Source: Nitrospirota bacterium (GTDB lineage: Bacteria > Nitrospirota > Nitrospiria > Nitrospirales > UBA8639). Taken from it: a stretch of DNA of 56,027 nucleotides. The notes below the pieces were generated by a model. The model was not told the DNA's origin, searched no databases, and was given only the letters and a program-made list of their open reading frames with translations. Below, one piece after another: positions 49,345 to 56,027 of this stretch. The first letter of the stretch is position 1; each line of letters starts with the position of its first letter. Location: positions 1 to 56,027 of the forward strand of contig JAQBUF010000017.1 in NCBI GenBank assembly GCA_027623995.1, in the 5' to 3' direction. Both the position numbers and the translations under genes were made by a program.

Positions 49345-50310
49345 TTATTTGTTAACTTTTTTAAACGGACTCTTCGTATCTACCTGTACGAGCGAACCTT
49401 TTTTCTTACAGAAGTCATCCACCTTATTCGCAATACTATGGAAGGCATCCGCAGTCGGCAGATCCGAGTTGAACATCGCATAGGGTTCGCCAAAATCACT
49501 TTGTTTGACAATATCAGGATCGAGCGGAATTCTGCCTAAAAATGGCACGCCCATATCAAGCGCCGAGGCTTCCCCGCCTCCCTTTCGGAAGACTTCTATT
49601 TCCTTGTGGCAATGCGGGCAATCCAGACCACTCATGTTTTCGACAATACCGATAATCGGCAATTCGCTATCCCTCACAAACGTCACCGACTTTCGTGCAT
49701 CCAAGAGCGCGACTTCTTGGGGAGTCGTGACAATGACACAACCCGTCACTTCCCCAATCAAATCCATCGTAGTCACCGACTCATTCCCAGTTCCAGGCGG
49801 CAAGTCCACGATCAGAAAATTTAAATCGCCCCACTCCACTCCACCCAGCAATTGATTGATAAATTCAAACTTATAGGCATCACGCCAGATGATAGGATCA
49901 TCCGAGTTCTGCAACAAAAATGACATCGACGCGATTTTCATATTGTAGGCCTGGAAAGGAATGATTCCTCCACCGGTACTAATTTTTAGCCGTTCGCCCT
50001 CAGCGCCCACCATCTTGGGAATGTTCGGCCCATGGATATCCATATCGCAGATTCCCACTTCATAACCCTTTAACGCCAAACTAACCGCGATGTTGGTCGA
50101 GACGGTGCTCTTCCCCACCCCGCCTTTATTACTCATCACCAGGATTTTATAATCGATCTTCTCCATACGTTTGGCGACCAACCATCGACTATGCCCTTCT
50201 TTATCTTTTTGGCAGGTTTCATTTTCATCACAAATCGCACAAGCCCACATATAGGTGCAGGAATCCTCACTGCTTTGTGAAGGCTGAAACATTTTTAAAT
50301 CACCGGCCAT
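49345..50310 (-). CDS. Mrp/NBP35-family ATPase (Fe-S cluster carrier)
   Basis: A 321-residue P-loop ATPase. SNKGGVGKSTVSTNIAVS is the deviant Walker A motif, ICDMDIHGPNIPKMVG the switch, and GLDCPHCHKEI the CxxC that binds a bridging Fe-S cluster. It also has an N-terminal Cys cluster (WACAICDENETCQ), as in NBP35, which many bacterial Mrp proteins lack. Mrp proteins transfer iron-sulfur clusters to client enzymes. Placement beside moeA, mobB and a cytochrome fits maturation of a molybdo-iron-sulfur enzyme. AGGAGGAAGAT precedes ATG 50310. Confidence 0.9.
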   Translation of the reverse strand: MAGDLKMFQPSQSSEDSCTYMWACAICDENETCQKDKEGHSRWLVAKRMEKIDYKILVMSNKGGVGKSTVSTNIAVSLALKGYEVGICDMDIHGPNIPKMVGAEGERLKISTGGGIIPFQAYNMKIASMSFLLQNSDDPIIWRDAYKFEFINQLLGGVEWGDLNFLIVDLPPGTGNESVTTMDLIGEVTGCVIVTTPQEVALLDARKSVTFVRDSELPIIGIVENMSGLDCPHCHKEIEVFRKGGGEASALDMGVPFLGRIPLDPDIVKQSDFGEPYAMFNSDLPTADAFHSIANKVDDFCKKKGSLVQVDTKSPFKKVNK

Positions 50311-50384
50311 ATCTTCCTCCTATATCCAATTCTGATTGTAAATAAGAAATGCGTCCGAATTATTTCAAAATACGTGCAATTTAA

Positions 50385-50876
50385 TTAGGAAATAGAGTGA
50401 GTCACATTCGACGCCTTTTCCACCGTATGATCAAGTATGGGTAAAAAAGTTTCGAGATTCTCTTTTGCGCCCTTGGAGCTTCCAGGGAGATTGACAATAA
50501 TTATCGATCCTCGAATGCCTGCCGTCCCTCGTGATAACATCGCTGTTTTCACTTTCTTCAAACTTTCCGCACGCATAACTTCAGCAATGCCTGGGATCTC
50601 TTTATCAATCACATCCCGCGTGGCTTCGGGGGTCCAATCTGAGGGACGAACTCCCGTTCCCCCAATGGTCAAAATAACTTGCGGGGCTATTGTCGAACAG
50701 ATCGACAGTAGACATTCGCGAATGGCTTGTCGATCATCCGCGACGATCTCGTAGGCCAAGATCTGGATATCACGATCATTCAAATACAGCTCAAGATCTG
50801 CCCGACCCTTATCAGGAGATTCCCCGTTAAAAATCTTACTATTCACAACCACGATGGCAGCTTGAATCATTCGCAC
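50385..50876 (-). CDS. molybdopterin adenylyltransferase-like protein (MoaB/MogA)
   Basis: A 163-residue MoaB/MogA-fold enzyme: ILTIGGTGVRPSDWTPEATR is the conserved substrate loop, IPGIAEVMRAESL and AMLSRGTAGIRGSIIIVNLPG are the family marks. It adenylates molybdopterin before MoeA adds the metal. The start is GTG 50876 or ATG 50870. It lies 18 bases after tatC. Confidence 0.9.
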   Translation of the reverse strand: MRMIQAAIVVVNSKIFNGESPDKGRADLELYLNDRDIQILAYEIVADDRQAIRECLLSICSTIAPQVILTIGGTGVRPSDWTPEATRDVIDKEIPGIAEVMRAESLKKVKTAMLSRGTAGIRGSIIIVNLPGSSKGAKENLETFLPILDHTVEKASNVTHSIS

Positions 50877-50893
50877 ATGTCTTTCACAACCCG

Positions 50894-51832
50894 CTAAGGC
50901 ACGCCGACGTAGTCATCATCCCCACCTGAAGTCCCTGCCGCTGCAGTTTGTGGACGTAACCCACCAGATCCACTCTTTGGCGTTTCCGCCGGCTGTTGAG
51001 CATCGGACTCTTCTTCTTCAGTCTTGGGTTTCTTAAAGAAGCCCGCACTGATAATCCCCACCTCATAGAAAAAGTACATGGGCAAGGCCATCAGGCATTG
51101 ATTAAACGGATCAGGAGTTGGGGTCAAAATAGCCGCAAAGAGGAACGCGCCGAGAAAGGCCCACTTCCGATATTTTTTCAGAAATGGGACATCCACCCAC
51201 CCCAATTTAGCCATGAGAGTAATCGCCAGTGGAACCTCAAACACAAGTCCAAAAATCAATAAAAACCAGAGGGAAAATCCAACATAACTCGCAATGGATA
51301 TTTGGGGAATGAATCCTGCTTGCACCCCATAGGAAATCAAAAAGTTCAATGCAAAGGGAAGCACAAAAAAGAAGGAAAAACTCAAACCTAAATAAAAGGC
51401 AACGGCACTGGTAATCACAAATGGCGCCACAAACCGCCGTTCTTGCGAATGGAGACCAGGCACCACAAAGGCCCAGACCTCCCACAAAATGTATGGGGTA
51501 GCGAGAACAAGCGCAAATAACCCAGCGACTTTGAGGTTTTGCCAAAGGGCTTCGGCGGGAGACAGGAAGACGAAGGGAATCTTTGGGAGATCAGTAGGAG
51601 ACCAAGCAAGGTCCCCAGGCACAAACATGTTCTGCAAGGGAACCCGCAGCCATTGCACCAGAGTATCGGCGTAGAAAAATGTTCCGACAAAGAACAGTGC
51701 AACGATGATAACAATCTTGGTCAGACGAGCCTGGAACTCGAATAAATGCTGCATGACCGGCATTTTTTTATCCTCAAGAGGATTAAATACCGTATCATCT
51801 AGCCACTTCTTGAATCGAGACTCTTCAGCCAT
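50894..51832 (-). CDS. tatC: Sec-independent translocase TatC
   Basis: A 312-residue TatC, the receptor of the Tat pathway that exports folded proteins with twin-arginine signals. The amino motif VMQHLFEFQARLTKI is a variant of HLxELRxR. Six membrane helices follow, with FVFLSPAEALWQNLKVAGLF and FYLGLSFSFFFVLPFALNF, and LWFLLIFGLVFEVPLAITL. The C-terminal 60 residues are hydrophilic and rich in Glu, Ser and Gly, an unusual tail. tatA/tatB genes are not in the window. Molybdoenzymes such as nitrite oxidoreductase are Tat substrates, which fits the neighbours. Confidence 0.92.
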   Translation of the reverse strand: MAEESRFKKWLDDTVFNPLEDKKMPVMQHLFEFQARLTKIVIIVALFFVGTFFYADTLVQWLRVPLQNMFVPGDLAWSPTDLPKIPFVFLSPAEALWQNLKVAGLFALVLATPYILWEVWAFVVPGLHSQERRFVAPFVITSAVAFYLGLSFSFFFVLPFALNFLISYGVQAGFIPQISIASYVGFSLWFLLIFGLVFEVPLAITLMAKLGWVDVPFLKKYRKWAFLGAFLFAAILTPTPDPFNQCLMALPMYFFYEVGIISAGFFKKPKTEEEESDAQQPAETPKSGSGGLRPQTAAAGTSGGDDDYVGVP

Positions 51833-51899
51833 ACATCAAAAACTTTGAAGACTGTGACGGGTGCTCCCGGCCACAGTCTCCGATAAAGTTCAAATTCTC

Positions 51900-53405
51900 T
51901 TATTTTGGATTGACTGCCACGAACAAATTATTTCCTCGTCGACTCAACAACAACACGACCAAGGATTCTTTCTCAATTTTGGAAGCAATGCTTTGAAAAT
52001 CCGAGAGACTCCCGACTATCTCGCGATTAATCTCTTGAATCACATCGCCTTGTTGCAAACCCGCTGTCTCCGCCGCGCTTCCCGCTTTGACTTCCTTCAC
52101 CACCACTCCTGCCGTCTGCTCCGAGAGTTTCAATTGCCCTTTCAATTCAGGGGTAAGGGATTCCACGGTCAAACCAGAAAGGACGTTATCCAACTTTTCC
52201 ATTTCCGGGGGAGGAGTGGATCCACCATTTTGGGCCAAGAGGTCATCGGACGGACGTTCCCCAACCTGTACCGTCAGGGTGGTTGCTGCGCCATTTCTCA
52301 GCACAATGATCGGGACATCGTCGCCCACTCGCGTTCGAGCAACAATGTGACGAAGATGATTCACGTCTTTTAGTTTCTCGCCACGATATTCAAGAATCAC
52401 ATCTCCTCGTAGCAGCCCACCCTTGGCAGAAGGACCATTCTCATGGACTTCACTGATGAGGACACCACCAGTATGCGTATCCGGGAGTTGAAACGATTGG
52501 GCTAAGGCAGGAGTCATTTCCTGAATGGCAATGCCCATCCATCCTCGAACGACGCGACCGCTTTGCATCAAACTTGTGGCAATGTCTTTGACAATATCCA
52601 CGGGGATCGCAAATCCAATACCTTCAGATCCACCTGTTCGGGAGAAGATCGCCGTATTAATCCCAACAATTTCCCCATTCATATTAATCAACGGACCACC
52701 AGAATTCCCTGGGTTAATGGGAGCATCCGTTTGAATAAAATCTTCATATTCAGTAATGCCGACATTTCCTCGTCCTAACGCGCTGATGATGCCCATGGTC
52801 ACGGAAGACTTCAATCCAAAAGGGCTTCCCACTGCCAGCACTAAATTGCCGACCTTGAGTGTTTCATCCTTACTCCATGACACGAAAGGCAGATTGGCTC
52901 CTTCGATTTTAATCACAGCAAGATCAGTTTTGGGATCAGTGCCAATGATTTTTCCAGGAAATTCTTCTCCGGAAAAGAGGGTCACTATGATTTTGCTGGC
53001 ATCCTCAACCACATGATTATTGGTGACGATATACCCTTCAGGACTAATCAACACACCGGATCCCGCACTCATTCCTGGAGGTCCAGGGGGCCGACCACCT
53101 GGAGGCCCGGGCATTGGTGGCCCACCACCACCGGGAGGTCCACCACCTGGAGGTCCGCCAAAGGGACCGGGTGGCAATCGTCGAGGGCCTGAAGCATCTC
53201 GACCACTCACGGCCACATTCACCACCGCAGGCTGGACTTTTTCAACAATATCCGAGAAGCCCCGGGTAAAAGCTTCAGGCACCGATCCGCTCGCATGGGA
53301 TGGAGAAAGGAAATCAATACTGCCAAAACTTCCTGCGATGGCGATTGCCGTCAACATGCCGAGGCATTTGACTGTGACACATCCCTGAATGGTTTTTGTG
53401 ATCAT
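51900..53405 (-). CDS. degP: HtrA/DegP serine protease
   Basis: A 501-residue Do-type periplasmic serine protease and chaperone. Signal peptide: CLGMLTAIAIAGSFGSI. Catalytic triad: His in TNNHVVEDA, Asp in KTDLAVIKIEG, Ser in NPGNSGGPLINM. Two PDZ domains follow (residues 290-380 and 400-500). Between the signal and the protease lies a spacer of about 35 residues made almost only of Pro and Gly (PPGPFGGPPGGGPPGGGG), far richer than in ordinary DegP. AAAGGATAA precedes ATG 53405. It lies 67 bases upstream of tatC and may share the operon. Confidence 0.94.
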   Translation of the reverse strand: MITKTIQGCVTVKCLGMLTAIAIAGSFGSIDFLSPSHASGSVPEAFTRGFSDIVEKVQPAVVNVAVSGRDASGPRRLPPGPFGGPPGGGPPGGGGPPMPGPPGGRPPGPPGMSAGSGVLISPEGYIVTNNHVVEDASKIIVTLFSGEEFPGKIIGTDPKTDLAVIKIEGANLPFVSWSKDETLKVGNLVLAVGSPFGLKSSVTMGIISALGRGNVGITEYEDFIQTDAPINPGNSGGPLINMNGEIVGINTAIFSRTGGSEGIGFAIPVDIVKDIATSLMQSGRVVRGWMGIAIQEMTPALAQSFQLPDTHTGGVLISEVHENGPSAKGGLLRGDVILEYRGEKLKDVNHLRHIVARTRVGDDVPIIVLRNGAATTLTVQVGERPSDDLLAQNGGSTPPPEMEKLDNVLSGLTVESLTPELKGQLKLSEQTAGVVVKEVKAGSAAETAGLQQGDVIQEINREIVGSLSDFQSIASKIEKESLVVLLLSRRGNNLFVAVNPK

Positions 53406-53877
53406 AAGAAATTATCCTTTAAAGTGAGGGACTTAGACCGATCAGTCCTGATGGCCAAAGTAGATTAGAAATGAATTGGTTCACACACCTGTACGAAGCC
53501 CAACAAGCACACACACCACTCTGAATGAATTCTACACGAAATCCATTATTCTCTTCAAAGGGAGTCCAGTGAACCACCCAATAAGCATTTCGTCTGGACT
53601 TTCGCATAGTTGCACCAACCTGGGCAAGAACAAACACCCAGTGACGTACAAACAAGTGAGTAAAGAAATAACCTTAGAAAGTAGGATATGGGGAAGGAGA
53701 GCCCCTCGTGCCCTTTGGAGAGGAAGAATTCCCATTAATTTTGAGCAATCTGACAACCAAATGATCTAGGGATTACTCACAAAAAACAATTGTGAGATTT
53801 CTGTCAGAAGATTCGTGAGAGCTAGGAGGAAAGACTAAAAATTGTTGAGGAACTAGTGAGGTGAATCCAGAAGAAAG
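53406..53877. other. gene-free stretch
   Basis: About 470 bases between the two minus-strand genes. Two overlapping frames near 53476-53769 have no ribosome site or family likeness. An inverted repeat CTCACAA/TTGTGAG (53776-53796) could end the flagellar gene but has no T run. Confidence 0.5.
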
Positions 53878-54234
53878 TTATTCTAAAATATCTAAAACAC
53901 TGCCGACCGTATCATTTTGAATTTTCAAGGCGCGAAGGTTGGCTTCATAGAACCTTTTTCCAATGAGAAGATTGACAGCCTCTTCCCCTAAATCTACATT
54001 GGATCCCTCGAACTGAGTCAACCCATTTTCCGTTTCGCGAAAGACGGCGGGGCCAGGAGTATTCACCTGTTCAACCGATGTCGTCACTCCGCCTTGAGGT
54101 TGAACTTCTTGATTCAACGCTCGATGCTTTTTAAAACCATCCGTGTTGGCATTAGCCGTGTTATGAGCGACCGCGTTGATTTTTGTCTGGGCAGACGCCA
54201 AACCGGATAACGAGCTGTAAATTCCAGAGACCAT
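53878..54234 (-). CDS. FlgC-like flagellar rod protein
   Basis: A 118-residue rod/hook-type protein. SGIYSSLSGLASAQTKINAV and NTANANTDGFKKHRAL form the N-terminal rod domain, and AVNLLIGKRFYEANLRAL with VGSVLDILE the C-terminal one. In rod proteins these two ends pair as a coiled coil. It is shorter than FlgC (about 130-150) and no other flagellar gene is within the window. AAGGAG precedes ATG 54234. Confidence 0.8.
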   Translation of the reverse strand: MVSGIYSSLSGLASAQTKINAVAHNTANANTDGFKKHRALNQEVQPQGGVTTSVEQVNTPGPAVFRETENGLTQFEGSNVDLGEEAVNLLIGKRFYEANLRALKIQNDTVGSVLDILE

Positions 54235-54457
54235 AAGGACACTCCTTTGTGGACCCTTTGCGAAAAATTCTGGATTCCCTAATACCCTCTTCGACGAGCT
54301 CTCTAAATCCTTGAGCCACTCAAAATGGAACGTTCGCTTATAGATGGATTCTGATCACAAGGCCAAACAAATCATAAATCCAGCGCACGAAAAACAAAAT
54401 TTTGAAGCATTGAACACTATCAACTCACAACACGAGCTATAAGGATTCCAAATCATC

Positions 54458-55414
54458 ATGAGAGCCCTTCGACTCGACTCCGCCCTCCAATTTGAGGCCA
54501 ACCAAATCAATCCCACACCTCCTCCAGGGGAAGCCCTCATTCGTGTCCATCAAGCCGGCGTGTGTGCGACCGACCTTCAATTGGTGAAAGGCTACATGGG
54601 GTTTCAAGGGATTTTAGGGCATGAATTCGTGGGAACGGTCGAACAAGCCGCTGGCCATGAATATCTCAGTGGAAAAAGAGTGGTGGGAGAAATCAACGCC
54701 GCCTGCCGTACTTGTGCAACATGCCAAGCTGGGCACCTCACCCATTGCCCCAACCGAACGACCCTTGGGATCGATCGACGAGATGGCGCGTTTGCTGACT
54801 TCCTATGTCTCCCTGTCGAGAACCTCTATCCCTTGCCAGACGAGATCTCAAATGATCAGGCCGTCTTCATTGAACCATTAGCTGCAGCTTGCCAAATACT
54901 CGAACAAGTTTCGATTGTGCCAACCGATCGGGTCGTCGTCATCGGAGACGGGAAACTAGGCTTACTCTGTGCGCAAGTGTTACGGACAACCAATTGCCAA
55001 CTCACGATCATTGGGCGGCATCAAGAAAAGCTAGCCCTTCTGAAGCACCATGGGATTCAGACAACTGTAAATGTCGAAGATGTATCACCTGGTGCTGATA
55101 TTGTAATCGAAGCCACCGGTTCGCCGGATGGGCTCAAGCTGGCCAACCAACTACTTCGCCCGAAAGGCACCCTGGTGCTCAAGTCAACCTATCATGGACA
55201 AACTACATTCGATTTCACCTCACTGGTGATCAATGAAATTACGATAGTCGGCTCCCGTTGCGGCCCTTTTCCCCAAGCCATAAAACTCCTTCAAAAAAAC
55301 TCGGTCAGCGTAGAACCCCTCATCCGAGTTCGATACTCGATCAACCAAGGAGTAGAAGCCATTGAACGTGCAGCCACATCAGGAACACTCAAAGTCCTCC
55401 TGACCATGGATTAA
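54458..55414 (+). CDS. zinc-dependent alcohol dehydrogenase family protein
   Basis: A 318-residue medium-chain dehydrogenase. GVCATDLQLVKG holds the catalytic Cys and following Asp, GHEFVGTVEQ the catalytic His-Glu, and a Cys run CRTCATCQAGHLTHC the structural zinc site. The Rossmann loop is VVIGDGKLGLLCAQVL. It resembles sorbitol or L-threonine dehydrogenases; the substrate is unknown. At 318 residues it is some 25 shorter than average. AAGGATT stands before ATG 54458. Confidence 0.85.
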   Translation: MRALRLDSALQFEANQINPTPPPGEALIRVHQAGVCATDLQLVKGYMGFQGILGHEFVGTVEQAAGHEYLSGKRVVGEINAACRTCATCQAGHLTHCPNRTTLGIDRRDGAFADFLCLPVENLYPLPDEISNDQAVFIEPLAAACQILEQVSIVPTDRVVVIGDGKLGLLCAQVLRTTNCQLTIIGRHQEKLALLKHHGIQTTVNVEDVSPGADIVIEATGSPDGLKLANQLLRPKGTLVLKSTYHGQTTFDFTSLVINEITIVGSRCGPFPQAIKLLQKNSVSVEPLIRVRYSINQGVEAIERAATSGTLKVLLTMD

Positions 55415-55528
55415 GGAGCGCTACAAAAGTTGAAGAAAAAATAATCTTCACGTATTTTCGCTTCTCTCAATTTTCCAGACGACTGTACCGACCCTACTCT
55501 CTATGATATGATTCTGTTTCTGTAGCGG

Positions 55529-55603
55529 GCTGGCGTAGCTCAGTGGTAGAGCAGTGGTTTTGTAAACCACCGGTCGGAGGTTCAATCCCTCTCGCCAGCT
55601 CCA
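55529..55603 (+). tRNA. tRNA-Thr (anticodon UGU)
   Basis: A 75-base cloverleaf: acceptor GCTGGCG pairs with CGCCAGC, D arm GCTCAGTGGTAGAGC, anticodon stem GTGGT/ACCAC with loop TTTGTAA and anticodon TGT, T arm GGAGG/CCTCT-type with GTTCAAT loop, and an encoded CCA. Confidence 0.97.
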
Positions 55604-55652
55604 TTTTTCCTCCCATGACAACCTCGTACTTCCTGTCATTACTCCGATTCGA

Positions 55653-55877
55653 AATAACTGTCATCACAGCATCCTGAATCTCGCGGAGATGTTAGGAATT
55701 GACAGCCCAGGGTTAGGCCGAATCATTCTCTGCATGCGAAAATTGCGGAACCAAGGTATTCGTATGACAATATTGAATCCGGCTCCCTATATTCGCAAAC
55801 TCTTGGAGCTGTTTGGACTTCCTTCCTCCCTCCCCATCTACCATTCTGAAGAAGAGCCTTTGACCCTCGCCACCTAG
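55653..55877 (+). pseudogene. decayed STAS-domain gene beside tRNA-Thr
   Basis: In one frame, CHHSILNLAEMLGIDSPG, GRIILCMRKLRNQGIRMTILN and PAPYIRKLLELFG line up with the C-terminal two thirds of the STAS protein at 2250-2582 (VLNLTQMNS, QLRQQGIRLSLVN). The Asp-Ser-x-Gly phosphosite is present. The N-terminal strand and helix, the start codon and ribosome site are missing, and the frame runs into the tRNA region. The real loss is at the 5' end. Confidence 0.65.
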
Positions 55878-56027
55878 CCTGAGGGTTTGATTCATTTTTA
55901 GCTCATGTTTTTTCAGGCAACAAAAAATGGAAAAATTTCTCCCCAAGCAGATGACATGCCCCCATTCTTTGGCCATTCGGAATGTTAGGTTTTCTGGATC
56001 ATAATTGTCTCCGTGGTCGTCACGGAG

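Noticed and set aside
53476-53769. 97-codon plus and 74-codon minus frames
   Set aside because: They overlap on both strands, lack ribosome sites and resemble no family.

Overview
The window reads as a chromosomal segment of a Nitrospira-like bacterium (phylum Nitrospirota). This is an inference from gene content: about half G+C by eye, a dense molybdenum-cofactor/Tat-export/multihaem-cytochrome block of the kind a nitrite oxidiser needs, TIGR03545/TIGR03546 partners, oxygen-binding diiron and cupredoxin proteins, and a complete trp operon. No rRNA or species marker is present, so the genus is not proven.

Left end (1-17.4 kb): the minus-strand 5' end of a group II intron, cut by the window edge, sits in a 111-bp REPIN-like repeat. 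Small stress and housekeeping genes follow (O-methyltransferase, exported FKBP isomerase, STAS protein, DUF5069, lipidated cupredoxin, dimethylargininase, TfoX-like protein), then an EEP-family phosphodiesterase broken by one in-frame stop, a lipoprotein, a diiron/MBL protein and a 1026-residue membrane protein of unknown function behind a good sigma-70 promoter. A tight operon of MoxR ATPase, TraB/DUF5682-like protein, ligA and an NTF2-like protein closes the section with a LysM lipoprotein.

Middle (17.4-35.6 kb): a second, essentially identical REPIN copy in inverted orientation, an orphan contractile tail-sheath gene, an RluA-type pseudouridine synthase, a cupin, a PRMT-like methyltransferase and the overlapping pair kynureninase / tryptophan 2,3-dioxygenase. 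Then come a third REPIN-like element, an RmlD-like reductase, a Cys/Gly-tailed protein, an HNH nuclease, the TIGR03545/46 pair, an AmpG-like transporter, a nucleoside phosphorylase-like protein, a second exported FKBP, a RelE-type toxin-antitoxin pair, an FAH-family hydrolase and peptide deformylase.

Right part (35.7-56 kb): all seven tryptophan biosynthesis genes in the order E-G-D-C-F-B-A, followed by an NFACT/RqcH-like gene. A long minus-strand block then runs htrA/degP, tatC, moaB/mogA-like, Mrp ATPase, moeA, mobB, a six-haem NapC/NirT-like cytochrome and a two-gene ABC exporter. It fits maturation and export of a periplasmic molybdoenzyme and its electron-transfer partners. The end holds a lone FlgC-like rod protein, a zinc alcohol dehydrogenase, tRNA-Thr(UGU) and a decayed STAS gene.

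Points of most interest: a group II intron placed just after the hairpin of a REPIN; a PRMT-like enzyme and a dimethylargininase in the same neighbourhood; an orphan tail sheath; trp synthesis and Trp-to-anthranilate degradation in one window; and degenerate CACGCAT-type repeats between trpE and trpG.
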